DNA from: Deltaproteobacteria bacterium UBA5754
GTDB lineage: Bacteria; Desulfobacterota; Dissulfuribacteria; Dissulfuribacterales; UBA5754
NCBI GenBank assembly: GCA_002419025.1
Contig: DIFG01000020.1
Location: 25,438 to 56,349 of the forward strand
DNA length: 30,912 bases
Direction: 5' to 3'
Shown: in pieces, positions 15,679 to 24,913 of the stretch
Layout: every line of letters starts with the position of its first letter
Position numbering within the stretch: the first letter of the stretch is position 1
Made by a program: the position numbers and the translations under genes
The notes under the pieces: generated by a model
The model's input: the letters and a program-made list of their open reading frames with translations, nothing else
Databases searched by the model: none
Told to the model about the DNA's origin: nothing

Positions 15679-17928
15679 TCACGCCAATGCAGGAAGTTCC
15701 ACGGCCACGGATGTATGATCCCCTAGGACACTCTCAAAAGACATGGTCCCCCCATGATCCAAGACGATCCCGTGGCTGATGCTGAGCCCAAGTCCTGTCC
15801 CCTCTCCCGCAGGCTTGGTGGTAAAAAACGGCTCGATGATCCGGTCTACGATATCCTGGGGAATCCCCGGTCCATGATCGGTCACCGTGGTTCTTACCAT
15901 GGCCTTCCCCGCCCGGATCACGGTTTCGGCCCGAATCTCGAGCACCTTATTGTCATCCGCTCCAGGGAAACGCTGGTTCAAGGCATAGCGTGCGTTGCTC
16001 AGAAGATTCAAGAAGACCTGCTCAATCTGCTGATGGTTACCCCGAACCATGGGAAGGCTGTGGGCGATACCGACGCTCAATCTTATCCCGTCCTTGAGAA
16101 TCTGGTGTCTGACAAGGGACAGACACTCATCGAGGACATGGGATATGCTCACCTCCTCGTCAGTCACGTCCCTCTGTCTGGCAAAGGAGAGGAGATTGCG
16201 AACGATGGTGGCGATCCGATCCCCTTCCTTGATGATCCTCTCCAGTATTTCGGCCGTCTCCCCTTCCCGCTCGACCGTATCCAAAAGGTATTGGGAATAG
16301 TTAATGATCCCGTTAATGGGGTTGTTGATCTCGTGAGCCACCCCTGCCGCAAGTTCCCCGATGGCCGCCAATTGGCCGGCCCGAAGGGCCTCCGCCTTTC
16401 GGACCTTTTCCTCAGTCAGATCCCTGGCCACGAGCAGGATCCGTTCAGCCTCCCCGCTCGGATCAAGGACCGGAGACACAGTCAGCAGATAATCCCCGCC
16501 AAGGCCCCTTAGCTGTGTATCGAGGATGTGACTCCTTCGTGATCCGATAAGTCTTTCCAGGGGGCACTCGATCCCAGGAGGACGCCCCCCGTGGAGCACC
16601 TCGCACACCCCCCTGCCCACCACCTCTTCCTTCGGCTTTTTGGCCGAGGCAAGGGTGGCCGGGTTTGCGGCGAGGATCACACCATCAGGGCTGACGATCA
16701 TGGCAGGGTCCTGGATCGCGGTGAAAATCCTTTCCCACTCGGCCCTCGCCCGGTCGAGGGCCCTGTCCGCCAGGACGTGCTCCGTCACGTCCAGGCCGAT
16801 GAACACGAGCCCCACATCCTCAGTGGATGAATCGCTCAAAACGGTCCCATGCCAGTTGATGATCCGCTCCTTTCCATCCTTGCGCACAATCGTGGACCGG
16901 AAGTCCCCTGGTTTTGGGGCGTCCTTTTGAAGAAAGCGTGAAAAAAAACCCTGGAATTCCTTGCGGTCACTCTCCTGGCACAGAATGTCCACCCAATACT
17001 TTCCTATCACCTCCTCCCGGCGAAAGCCGGTGATCCTTTCCGCCTGGGAGTTGAAGGTCCTGATGGTACCGCATGGACGCACGGAAACGAGAAGGGCGTC
17101 TACGGCCTCCACGATCTCCTGGTTCAGGTCCCTCTCCTTCTGGAGCCGCTTGGTAGCGGAGAAGGAAAACAGGGCAAGAGACACGTCAGAGATGAGATTC
17201 TCGAGAAAATCTGTCTCGTCCTTGCTCAAGGAATCGAGCTGATCCGCGTAGATGTTGAGGGCGCCGTATGAGACGTCCTTCCACACGAGGGGAAGGGACG
17301 CATAGGAAACGAATCCGGCTCGCTTCGCCTGCTCTTTGAAGGCCTTCGGGGCGTCCGCCTTCTGTATGTCCGTAAAGACAATAGGACGGCGCGTCTCAAT
17401 CGCCAGGGCCGCAGGGTTTTCCCGGGGGTCGAACTTAAAGGCGATCTGCTCGACCATTTTGATGCAGTCCTCACCCTTTCCCGCATATTTGGAGGCCGCT
17501 GCCACGGGTGTGATGTCCACATCCCCTTCCTCCTTGTTGCCCACCCAAACGAGGCAGAAGTGTTCATTTTCAAGAAGCGATCGGCATACCTGTTCGAGAA
17601 AGACTTCAGGTCCAGCGTGGGCATGTGCGGAACCGAGGACATTGTTGACCGCAGTCAGCATGCGGTTTCGAAGCTCGAGCCGGGAAACGGCCCTCTTTCT
17701 CGTCTCTACAAGACGCGAAATGAGCTCGGCAAGCTCCCGGAAAGGGCCATCCTCGGGGATTGTGACGTCTTCGCGGACGCATTCAGCCACCTCGCGAAGC
17801 TCAGCACATATGGCATCGAGCCGGAGGCCCTCCAACGGGGGTAAGCACGCCGACCCTGCCTTGTCAGCTCCCCGCTCCCTACGAATAACTCCTTCTGGAG
17901 GAAGATGTTTTTTTACACGTGTATTCAT
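15679..17928 (-). CDS. Soluble GAF-PAS-PAS sensor histidine kinase
   Basis: 749 residues without a clear membrane segment, so probably cytoplasmic. A helical N-terminal part is followed by GAF (about 102-257), PAS (about 275-385), a second PAS (about 398-505), HisKA with phospho-acceptor His532 in AGVAHEINNPINGIINYSQ, and HATPase (about 625-745). The ATPase domain has the N-box LLSNARYAL, DHGPGIP, the F-box FFTTKPAG and GTGLGL. All catalytic elements are intact. The GAF region (FCLVWVG...) and H-box resemble the pseudokinase at 4695-7007, so the two are probably paralogues. It should phosphorylate the NtrC-type regulator encoded 1 base downstream. The start is weakly supported: no clear ribosome site precedes 17928, only an AT-rich stretch. 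Confidence 0.9.
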   Translation of the reverse strand: MNTRVKKHLPPEGVIRRERGADKAGSACLPPLEGLRLDAICAELREVAECVREDVTIPEDGPFRELAELISRLVETRKRAVSRLELRNRMLTAVNNVLGSAHAHAGPEVFLEQVCRSLLENEHFCLVWVGNKEEGDVDITPVAAASKYAGKGEDCIKMVEQIAFKFDPRENPAALAIETRRPIVFTDIQKADAPKAFKEQAKRAGFVSYASLPLVWKDVSYGALNIYADQLDSLSKDETDFLENLISDVSLALFSFSATKRLQKERDLNQEIVEAVDALLVSVRPCGTIRTFNSQAERITGFRREEVIGKYWVDILCQESDRKEFQGFFSRFLQKDAPKPGDFRSTIVRKDGKERIINWHGTVLSDSSTEDVGLVFIGLDVTEHVLADRALDRARAEWERIFTAIQDPAMIVSPDGVILAANPATLASAKKPKEEVVGRGVCEVLHGGRPPGIECPLERLIGSRRSHILDTQLRGLGGDYLLTVSPVLDPSGEAERILLVARDLTEEKVRKAEALRAGQLAAIGELAAGVAHEINNPINGIINYSQYLLDTVEREGETAEILERIIKEGDRIATIVRNLLSFARQRDVTDEEVSISHVLDECLSLVRHQILKDGIRLSVGIAHSLPMVRGNHQQIEQVFLNLLSNARYALNQRFPGADDNKVLEIRAETVIRAGKAMVRTTVTDHGPGIPQDIVDRIIEPFFTTKPAGEGTGLGLSISHGIVLDHGGTMSFESVLGDHTSVAVELPALA

Positions 17929-17995
17929 GATAATTTTTTATTTTACCAATTTCTATGCATGTATTGAAGAGATGACCACCGCTGAAAAAATCCGC

Positions 17996-18110
17996 TCTGC
18001 GACGTTACTTCATATGTCCATGCGGCGTACGCTGTAGCTGTAGAGGGCGTCGTGATCCGCCCTCTACATTTCTGGAAAATTTCGCGCATTGTATCTCGGA
18101 CTTTTTGAGT
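17996..18110 (+). repeat. Diverged dispersed intergenic repeat, copy B, with an 11-bp hairpin
   Basis: Conserved end blocks shared with 66-156 flank a copy-specific middle that contains a perfect 11-bp stem (tgtagagggcg 18039-18049 with cgccctctaca 18058-18068, 8-base loop). It lies in the gene-free region 17929-18336 between the divergent kinase and the rpmH/rnpA cluster. The rest of that region is non-coding apart from a candidate promoter at 18195. Confidence 0.45.
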
Positions 18111-18194
18111 GAGATAAGATTTTGAGGTTTTTGCAGTGCGATCCACACTAGAAAAATCCCTGGATGATCGCCCCAAGATTGTCTGCCCTTATCC

Positions 18195-18223
18195 TTGACA
18201 CCCCCCACAGCCTGATTTAAAAG
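18195..18223 (+). promoter_or_regulatory. Candidate sigma70 promoter for the rpmH-rnpA cluster
   Basis: A perfect -35 TTGACA (18195-18200) is followed after 17 bases by TAAAAG (18218-18223) as a weak -10. This would give a transcript starting near 18230 with a leader of about 110 bases before rpmH. The -10 match is only partial. Confidence 0.4.
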
Positions 18224-18336
18224 GATTCTTCTTGCCAAGTTTTTTGGCCTTAGTGCATTTTCGACCTGAACAACCCTCCCTGTTCATCCATTGTTGCATA
18301 TCACATCTGTTACATATACATATCACATCCCCTGGA

Positions 18337-18879
18337 GTGAATCGTGAAAAGGACATATCAGCCCAACAATCTGAGAAGAAAAAGGACCCACGGCTTTCTC
18401 GAACGCATGAGCACAAAAAACGGGAGAAAGGTCCTCAAGAGACGCAGGGCAAAGGGACGACGGCATCTGTCGGCCTGATCACAGGGGAAGGAAACACGCC
18501 CCCCAACAGCCGTGCCCGATCCCGTCCCGACCATAGATTTCCCCGATCCGAACGGCTCGTTACGAAAGACGCCTACGACGCTGTATACAAAAAAGGAAAA
18601 AGGATTCGGATCTCGCCCCTTTCCTTTGCCTATGCACCAAACGACATGGGTTTTTCCCGCTTGGGCATCAGCGTGGGAAAGGCCTTTGGAAACGCGGTCC
18701 GGCGAAACCGGGCAAAGAGGATCATCAGGGAGCTTTTTCGTCGCAACAAACATCGGATCCCTCAAGGGTACGACATCGTGGCATCACCCCGGCGCGGTTT
18801 TCTCGATCTGGAATGGAAGGAAATCGAAAAGACATATCTAACTTTCGCATCCGTCCTGAAAGGCGAGAAAGGGTCGTGA
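18337..18879 (+). CDS. rnpA: Ribonuclease P protein component, with N-terminal extension that overlaps rpmH
   Basis: The conserved part is the last 115 residues: RFPRSERLVTKDAYDAVYKK, then GISVGKAFGNAVRRNRAKR with the RNR motif, and GYDIVASPRRGF. It binds the RNase P RNA and helps mature tRNA 5' ends. No ATG, GTG or TTG is in frame between the rpmH start and the conserved domain. Candidate starts are GTG 18337 (start codons of rnpA and rpmH then have 4 bases between them), TTG 18232 with aagga upstream, or a rare CTG at 18475 overlapping the rpmH stop (CTGA). I list 18337, giving 180 residues. The extension is polar and low-complexity. An rpmH nested in rnpA is known from Thermus. The stop is 2 bases before the yidD ATG. 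Confidence 0.85.
   Translation: MNREKDISAQQSEKKKDPRLSRTHEHKKREKGPQETQGKGTTASVGLITGEGNTPPNSRARSRPDHRFPRSERLVTKDAYDAVYKKGKRIRISPLSFAYAPNDMGFSRLGISVGKAFGNAVRRNRAKRIIRELFRRNKHRIPQGYDIVASPRRGFLDLEWKEIEKTYLTFASVLKGEKGS
18344..18478 (+). CDS. rpmH: 50S ribosomal protein L34, nested within the rnpA frame
   Basis: A 44-codon frame starting at GTG translates to MKRTYQPNNLRRKRTHGFLE, continuing RMSTKNGRKVLKRRRAKGRR and HLSA, which is canonical bacterial L34 at full length. It is a small basic protein of the large ribosomal subunit. ggag (18334-18337) sits 6 bases before the GTG. The gene is in a different frame from the long rnpA frame that reads through the same bases, and it lies completely inside that frame if rnpA starts at 18337 or upstream. 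As usual in bacteria it precedes rnpA. Confidence 0.95.
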   Translation: MKRTYQPNNLRRKRTHGFLERMSTKNGRKVLKRRRAKGRRHLSA

Positions 18880-18881
18880 AT

Positions 18882-19133
18882 ATGTCCCGCGTCAAATCCA
18901 CTTTAGGCCTTTCGCTGATTCTCGTCATCGATGCATACCGTATCCTGATCTCTCCACTCTTTCCGAATGCCTGCCGTTTCTTTCCGTCCTGTTCCCGCTA
19001 CGCGCAAGAGGCCATCCGTACCCACGGCCCGTTTCGAGGCTCCTTTCTCGCGCTAAAGCGGATTTTGCGATGCCATCCGGGAAACCCCGGTGGATACGAC
19101 CCAGTTCCCCTGCCCCCGGCCGGAAAACCGTAA
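18882..19133 (+). CDS. yidD: Membrane protein insertion efficiency factor YidD
   Basis: 83 residues, the normal size. The family pattern is clear: LILVIDAYRILISPLFPNAC, then CRFFPSCSRYAQEAIRTHG, then RILRCHPGNPGGYDPVP. YidD is a small membrane-associated protein thought to assist YidC-dependent insertion. The ATG at 18882 is 2 bases after the rnpA stop. An in-frame GTG at 18876 overlapping that stop is an alternative. yidC follows after 11 bases, in the universal rpmH-rnpA-yidD-yidC order. Confidence 0.93.
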   Translation: MSRVKSTLGLSLILVIDAYRILISPLFPNACRFFPSCSRYAQEAIRTHGPFRGSFLALKRILRCHPGNPGGYDPVPLPPAGKP

Positions 19134-19144
19134 GGACTGACCTC

Positions 19145-20767
19145 ATGGAAACCCGCGCGCTCCTCGCGATCGTCCTCTCCATCCTCATCCTCTTGGGCTT
19201 TCAGTATTTCATGGGGCACTCCCCTCCTGAAAATCCCACCGCTCCGCCCGCCGACTCGGTTCTTACCCAGGGAGCCGACACATCCCACGCCCATGCACAA
19301 CCGGAACTGACAGTGAAACCGGCAGAAGCGGGAAAGGCCCCACTGCGGGAGACACGGGACATCACGGTCACGACGGACCTCCTGCGCGTCACATTCACGG
19401 AAAAGGGCGGCACCATCCGTTCCTGCCTTCTCAAGGCCTTTCCAGTCAAGCTCGGGGATGAATCCGAGCTTACCGAACTCGTCCCCCTCCTTTCGGGAGA
19501 TCCACCGTTTTTCGATCTCGAGATGCCAGGGATCGGGAACGTCTCTTCCCATCTGTGCACAAGCGACCGGGAAGACATGGACCTGACGGGCGGTTCTGCT
19601 CCCGGCACCCTGACCTTCTCCTGCCATCTCCCTGACGGAAGGATCGTCACGAGGGAATACACATTTCACCCGGGTTCATATCTCGTGGAATCCCGGACCC
19701 GCATCAATCCATCCGGGCAGGACGGTGGTGTCCTGAGCATCGCAAACCGCCCCCTTGGGAGGAACAGCTCATACGTCTTTGAAGGCCCGGAATACTCGAG
19801 CAACGGATCCCTTGTCGAGTGCGAACTCGAAAAACCAGGGGAATCCATAAGCTTTACCGGTCCTGTTGATTGGACAGGATACGGAAACCAGTACTTCCTG
19901 ACCGCCATCATCCCTGCCTCTCCCAGCTCTCCCTCCACGATCACGTTCAGCAAAAAGAACGCGGAAGGCCCTATACTGAGCACCCTCCAGCCCGGCGACA
20001 TGATCTTCGGAAACGGGGAGACCGTGATCGAAACCGCCATCTATCTAGGCCCCAAGGACATCACGTACCTCGAAGCCGCTGGGCACAACCTGACCAATTC
20101 CATCAACTTCGGGTGGTTCGACCCCATCGCCAAACCCCTTCTTTACGCACTCCGGTTCCTCGACACCTATCTCCACAATTATGGAGTAGCCATTATCATC
20201 ATCACAATCGTCATCAAGATCCTTTTCTGGCCGCTTGCACACAAGAGCGCCAAGTCGATGAAAACGCTCCAGAAAATCCAGCCGAAACTGGCCAAACTCA
20301 AGGAGAAGTACGGAGACGACCGGGAACAGTTGAACAAAGAGCTCATGCAGCTCTACAAGACATACAAGGTTAATCCCCTGGGCGGGTGCCTGCCCATGCT
20401 CCTTCAGATCCCCGTCTTCTTCGCCCTTTACAAGGTGCTCCTCCAGTCCATCGAACTCCGGCACGCCCCGTTCATGCTCTGGATAAACGATCTTTCGGCC
20501 CCGGACCGCCTCATGATCCCGGGAGTCGAGATCCCCTACCTCGAGGGGATTCCAGTCCTCACCATCCTCATGGGTGTCTCCATGTATTTCCAGCAGAAAA
20601 TGACGCCCACGTCCCTTGACCCGACGCAGGCCAAGATCATGCAGTTTCTTCCTGTCGTCTTCACCTTCATGTTCATCACGTTTCCCTCTGGCCTCGTCCT
20701 TTACTGGCTCGTGAACAACGTCCTCTCCATCGCCCAGCAGTACTACATAAACAAATTCACTGACTGA
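19145..20767 (+). CDS. yidC: Membrane protein insertase YidC
   Basis: 540 residues, Gram-negative type with a large periplasmic domain. TM1 is at about 5-25 (LLAIVLSILILLGFQYF). The P1 beta-rich periplasmic domain covers about 60-330, followed by the conserved five-helix core beginning YGVAIIIITIVIKILFWPL, the cytoplasmic coiled region (KIQPKLAKLKEKYGDDREQL), LGGCLPMLLQIPVFFALYKV and the end LVLYWLVNNVLSIAQQYYIN. It inserts and folds inner-membrane proteins alone or with Sec. The ATG at 19145 is preferred because aagga lies upstream and TM1 follows at once; the frame open back to 19070 overlaps yidD and has no similarity. Confidence 0.96.
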   Translation: METRALLAIVLSILILLGFQYFMGHSPPENPTAPPADSVLTQGADTSHAHAQPELTVKPAEAGKAPLRETRDITVTTDLLRVTFTEKGGTIRSCLLKAFPVKLGDESELTELVPLLSGDPPFFDLEMPGIGNVSSHLCTSDREDMDLTGGSAPGTLTFSCHLPDGRIVTREYTFHPGSYLVESRTRINPSGQDGGVLSIANRPLGRNSSYVFEGPEYSSNGSLVECELEKPGESISFTGPVDWTGYGNQYFLTAIIPASPSSPSTITFSKKNAEGPILSTLQPGDMIFGNGETVIETAIYLGPKDITYLEAAGHNLTNSINFGWFDPIAKPLLYALRFLDTYLHNYGVAIIIITIVIKILFWPLAHKSAKSMKTLQKIQPKLAKLKEKYGDDREQLNKELMQLYKTYKVNPLGGCLPMLLQIPVFFALYKVLLQSIELRHAPFMLWINDLSAPDRLMIPGVEIPYLEGIPVLTILMGVSMYFQQKMTPTSLDPTQAKIMQFLPVVFTFMFITFPSGLVLYWLVNNVLSIAQQYYINKFTD

Positions 20768-20795
20768 CGGGAACCTTAAAAAATGGTCCTTTCGC

Positions 20796-20905
20796 CCGAT
20801 GGCCGCGTTACTCATCGGTCAAAAATGCTTGCATACAGACGCATGCTCGGCTTTTTGACCTCCTCGCGCCTTGCCCTCGAACGAAATTCCTCATTTTTCG
20901 AGGGT
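20796..20905 (+). repeat. Hairpin region between yidC and jag, possibly a third copy of the dispersed repeat
   Basis: ggtcaaaaa (20817-20825) pairs with tttttgacc (20852-20860) around 26 bases, a 9-bp stem within a 164-base gap. The flanking words gcgttactcat and ctcgcgccttg resemble the ends of the repeats at 66-156 and 17996-18110, but similarity is weak. It could attenuate or process the yidC-jag transcript. There is no T-run after the stem. Confidence 0.35.
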
Positions 20906-20931
20906 CCCTGACGCCTTTCATCGAGGCATAC

Positions 20932-21822
20932 ATGGCGAAAAGGAAGTCACAGGAGACAGACGCCCTTGAGTTCGAGGGGAAAACCCTGGACAAGGCTATA
21001 GAGGCGGCTTGCAGACATTTTTCCGTGCCCGTCGATCAACTCGGGATCGAAATCGTAGCCCGGGGTTCCACCGGGATCTTCGGGATCATGGGCGGAAAGG
21101 CACGAATCCGGGCAGGTCTTCTTTCATCCCGAAAGAAAAGCTTGGCGGAGTCCGAAACCCGGACATACGCAGCAGCCCCTCCTTCCCAACCCGAACTACT
21201 TCCGGAAAGCCCCTCCGACCGCCCGGCTTGCGCCAGCCAAAAAGCGGCCCCGATTCGGGAAGCCGTCCAGGACCCGAGCCCCCATCCCCGCCCTCCCGAA
21301 GGGTTTTCCACACGGGCGGGCGAGATCCTGGATGTCCTTTTTCAAAAGGCATCCCTTAACGCCTCGGTCACCTCCTCCCACATGGATAGTGAACTTTTTC
21401 TCGACATCACCGGAGCGGACATATCCCTCGTGATCGGTAAGGACGGCCAGACCCTCGATGCCTTCGAGTACATCCTGAACCGAATGCTTGCGCGTGAATT
21501 TCCCGAGCCCATTCCTGTCATCCTCGACGCCGAGGGATATCGGGCACAAAGGGAGAAATTCCTCGTAGGTCTTGCGACGCAAAAGGCGGAGAAGGTCAAA
21601 ACGACAGGCAAGACCGCGTTTATCAATCCCATGAGTCCGGCGGACCGGAGAATCATACACATCGCCCTCAGAAACGATCCGGATGTGCGGGTGCGAAGTA
21701 CTGGAGACGGACTCTACAAAAAGATGGTGATCACCCCCTCAAAGACCGCCAGGCGCACCACCCCCCAACCTACTCCCCCGTCACCCGCCTCTCCGGAGCA
21801 GGAACCGCCGTCCGGTACCTGA
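20932..21822 (+). CDS. jag: Jag/KhpB (SpoIIIJ-associated) RNA-binding protein
   Basis: 296 residues. A Jag N-terminal domain (about 1-55: LEFEGKTLDKAIEAACRHF, ending GIFGIMGGKARI) is followed by a long Pro/Ser-rich linker (about 60-125). A KH domain follows (about 127-205, with SLVIGKDGQTLDAFEYILNR) and then an R3H domain (about 208-275, with the RxxxH signature in ADRRIIHIAL and STGDGLYKKMVI). Proteins of this family bind RNA and are linked to cell-envelope and division control; the gene classically follows yidC. The start has gagg about 6 bases upstream. The C-terminal tail is Pro/Thr-rich and probably disordered. Confidence 0.93.
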   Translation: MAKRKSQETDALEFEGKTLDKAIEAACRHFSVPVDQLGIEIVARGSTGIFGIMGGKARIRAGLLSSRKKSLAESETRTYAAAPPSQPELLPESPSDRPACASQKAAPIREAVQDPSPHPRPPEGFSTRAGEILDVLFQKASLNASVTSSHMDSELFLDITGADISLVIGKDGQTLDAFEYILNRMLAREFPEPIPVILDAEGYRAQREKFLVGLATQKAEKVKTTGKTAFINPMSPADRRIIHIALRNDPDVRVRSTGDGLYKKMVITPSKTARRTTPQPTPPSPASPEQEPPSGT

Positions 21823-21824
21823 CT

Positions 21825-23243
21825 GTGGCGCATGGGCAGAGTATGCTCCAAGAAGGGGATACCATTGCGGCCATAGCCACTTCGTGCGGCCCCGGGGGCA
21901 TTGGCATCGTGCGGGTGAGCGGCCCCCTCTCCATCACTATTCGAAACCTGGTCTTCAGGCCGTCTCTCGCCGCCGAATCGATGGAATCACATCGCATGTA
22001 CCTGGGCTGGGCCGTGGACCCGGATTCAGGCTCGGTCCTCGACGAGGTCCTTGCCGTAGTTATGAAGGCCCCCCGGAGCTATACCCGGGAAGACATCCTC
22101 GAGTTACACTGCCATGGTGGCCCGGCCGTCCTCCGCGCCGTGCTCAAGGCGGTCGTCCAGCTCGGCGCCCGACCCGCCGGACACGGCGAATTCACCAGAC
22201 GGGCGGTCCTCAATGGCCGAATGGACCTGGCACAGGCCGAGGCCGTCCTGGATCTCGTCCGGGCCGAGAGCGAGGCAGAGCGTGCCGTCGCCGCAAAGCA
22301 GCTATCCGGGGCATGCGCCACCGCCCTAGAAAGGATCCGATCTTCCCTCCTCTTGACCCTTGCCCATGCAGAGGCCGCAATCGACTTCCCAGAGGAAGAC
22401 ATCGAGACCCTCCATATCGATGGACTTGTCCTCGCCCTCGAGAGAGATGCCCTTCAGCAACTCGACGACCTCCTTGAAACCTACAGAAACGGCCGAATCC
22501 TTCGGGAAGGGGCGAGGATCGTCCTTGCCGGCAGGCCGAACGTGGGCAAATCGAGCCTCTTCAACGCGTTTCTCGGCATAGGTCGTGTACTCGTAAGTCC
22601 CATCCCCGGAACCACAAGGGACGTCATCGAGGAAACAATCGAGCTTTCCGGACTCCGCGCTGTCCTCGTGGACACCGCAGGCATAGACGAAAAAACCGAT
22701 CACCCCCTGGAACGCCTCGGGGTCGAACTCTCCCGCAAGGAACTCGAAAAGGCGGATCTCGTACTCGTAATCCTGGACGCCTCCACCGGGATCCTCCCAG
22801 AGGAAAAGGCCCTATTTGCATCCCTCCCTCCGGGCACCCCTCATCTTGCCGTGTTCAACAAAACGGACATACCTCAAAAGACCAAAGATGGGGCGGCCAC
22901 GATTGAAGACAAGGACGACCCCGACGGCATTCCCGTCTCCGCCCTGACCGGAGCGGGCTTGTCCATGCTCAGAAACCGGATCCTTGACGTGTTGCTTGGG
23001 GGCGAAGGGAAACGAGATATGTCCATCTCCGCCTACGTCCCGAACCTCAGACAAAAACAGGCCATCGAGGAGGCAAGGGATGCAACGCTCCGCGCACGGG
23101 ACGCGCTCCAGAGCGGGGCGCCGCCCGAGATCGCGGCCCTGGATCTCCGAGAGGCCCTGTCGCACCTGGACACCATCCTGGGGACCGGGACGGACGACGA
23201 GGTCCTCGACCAGATCTTCAGCCGCTTTTGCATCGGAAAATAA
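21825..23243 (+). CDS. mnmE: tRNA modification GTPase MnmE (TrmE)
   Basis: 472 residues. The N-terminal tetrahydrofolate-binding domain starts DTIAAIATSCGPGGIGIVRV. The helical domain holds an inserted G domain with G1 GRPNVGKS (236-243), a Thr-rich switch (PGTTRDV), G3 DTAG (about 283-286) and G4 NKTD (about 345-348). The C-terminus is the invariant FCIGK, whose Cys is needed for activity. With MnmG it installs the 5-carboxymethylaminomethyl group on wobble uridine of certain tRNAs. The GTG at 21825 follows the jag stop by 2 bases; an ATG at 21843 is an alternative, since similarity begins just after it. Downstream, 23244-23326 holds only a weak 6-bp hairpin (23242-23247 with 23260-23265). 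Confidence 0.95.
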   Translation: MAHGQSMLQEGDTIAAIATSCGPGGIGIVRVSGPLSITIRNLVFRPSLAAESMESHRMYLGWAVDPDSGSVLDEVLAVVMKAPRSYTREDILELHCHGGPAVLRAVLKAVVQLGARPAGHGEFTRRAVLNGRMDLAQAEAVLDLVRAESEAERAVAAKQLSGACATALERIRSSLLLTLAHAEAAIDFPEEDIETLHIDGLVLALERDALQQLDDLLETYRNGRILREGARIVLAGRPNVGKSSLFNAFLGIGRVLVSPIPGTTRDVIEETIELSGLRAVLVDTAGIDEKTDHPLERLGVELSRKELEKADLVLVILDASTGILPEEKALFASLPPGTPHLAVFNKTDIPQKTKDGAATIEDKDDPDGIPVSALTGAGLSMLRNRILDVLLGGEGKRDMSISAYVPNLRQKQAIEEARDATLRARDALQSGAPPEIAALDLREALSHLDTILGTGTDDEVLDQIFSRFCIGK

Positions 23244-23326
23244 GGAGATAGCCCAAAAACTCCTTTAAAAATACCCTAATTTTTGAGATAATTAGCCCCT
23301 CCTTCCCTGCCCAAAAGGTCCGCGCC

Positions 23327-24913
23327 ATGTTCAATCTGCCTTTCCTGGAAAAAGCCGACATTTCTCCCCAGGTCCTTCTAAACTACTTCGATAAGAAGAC
23401 GCTCCTTCGCGGGCAGTCCTATTTCAGGGCTGGAAATGTCAGGAATTTCACCATTACATCCGGCAAGGCATCCATCATCCTCAACGGTTTAGTGACGGGT
23501 ACTGCAAAAAAACCTTATAAATGCATTATCCAGATCGATAAGCAGGATCCCGACATGATCCATGGATCTTGCAGCTGCCCTGTGGGATTTAACTGCAAGC
23601 ACTGCATGGCCGTTCTCCTCGCCTACATGAACGAAAACACCCGCTCATCAGAGGATGTTACAACAGCATGGCTGAACAGCCTGCATGAGGCCCTTGTCCC
23701 CAAGCCTCCGCCCCTGGACACAACCGAGAGGCCCAAGGCCGATTTGATATATGCCATCCACATTAACGATCCCATTGCACGCACACTCAAGCTCCAACCC
23801 TACAGGGTCACTCGACTCAAAAAGGGCGGATACGGGGTGCCATCATCACTCATGCTTGATAACCTGCTTAGCAAATATGACTACAGGAAAAGATCTCTTT
23901 ACCATGAGAAGATTGATATCCTTATCGCTCAACTTCTTTTCGCCATGGAGGCGGACAGATATTCCCGCACATCCTTTACTACCCTTTCCGGTTCGCTCGG
24001 CCGCATGATCCTCGACCAAGCCCTATCCACCGGAAGAACTTACTGGACTACGCGCAAAAACTGGAACGGCGCCACAGCACGCCCCCTCACATGGTCGGAC
24101 ACCCCGCGTGAGGCCCGAATCCGATGGATAAAAAGGGCCGGATCTTACAGAATCGCCATTGAGTCCGACCCTCCCCTGCACGATTATTTCTGGCTGAACG
24201 GCAGATTATTCTATGTATGCACCCAATCGCACATCTGCGGTGAGTTGACGCACGAACCGTTCACACCCGAGCAGCTCCGCCGTTTTCTGGACGCACCCCC
24301 CATTCCGTATGAAGCCGCCCCTGCAATCAGCGAAAGGCTCGCAGAGTTGTTGCCTTCCCCACAGATCCCCACGCCGACCCCTGTGGAACGCACCCCCATC
24401 GAGGAGATCCGTACCGCCCTCAGGCCCGATCTCCTTCTCCATACAGTTACATGCCCGGAGTCCGGGCAGACGGCCCATGTGTGCAGCCTTCGATTCAACT
24501 ACGGAGGCCATGTGGTCCAGCCCGATCACATGCGAAAGACCACCCTTATATCAGGAGACACTGTCCGTTATATCATTCACCATCAGACAGATGCGGAGCA
24601 AGATGCCGTCAACGCCCTGAAAGACTATGGATTCCAAGCCCGTCCGCATGGATCCTCCATGCTGAAACCCCTGGACTTCGTGATCCGTGCCGACAACGCG
24701 GCGTTCTCCGTCTTCATGTGGAACCGGTTCATCGAAACCGGCGTGGACGAACTGAGGGGGCGGGGCTGCTTCAGGCCGAATGGGAAGAAAGCGGAAAGGG
24801 GAACGACTGGTTCGAGCTCTCCTTTGGATTTGAAATCGAGGGCCGGATCGTCAACCTCCTTCCCATCATTTCCGACATGCTGGCCGACAGACGCAATCCA
24901 CACGACCTCCTGA
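23327..24913 (+). pseudogene. SNF2-family helicase, N-terminal piece with SWIM zinc finger (frameshifted)
   Basis: This 528-codon piece carries the N-terminal part of a bacterial SWIM-SNF2 protein. The SWIM motif is CSCPVGFNCKHC (C82, C84, C90, H92), a nucleic-acid or protein-binding zinc finger, followed by an accessory region without clear motifs. Homologous reading is left at a run of five G (24756-24760): after VDELRG the sense continues only in the next frame (AGLLQAEWEE), which one extra G would restore. The last 50 codons of the frame are therefore out-of-frame sequence. The gene follows mnmE by 83 bases but need not share its function. It is either a decayed gene or carries a homopolymer sequencing error. 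Confidence 0.8.

Noticed and set aside
17929..18336. Replication origin upstream of rpmH
   Set aside because: No perfect or near-perfect DnaA boxes were found in this gap, and no dnaA gene is adjacent.
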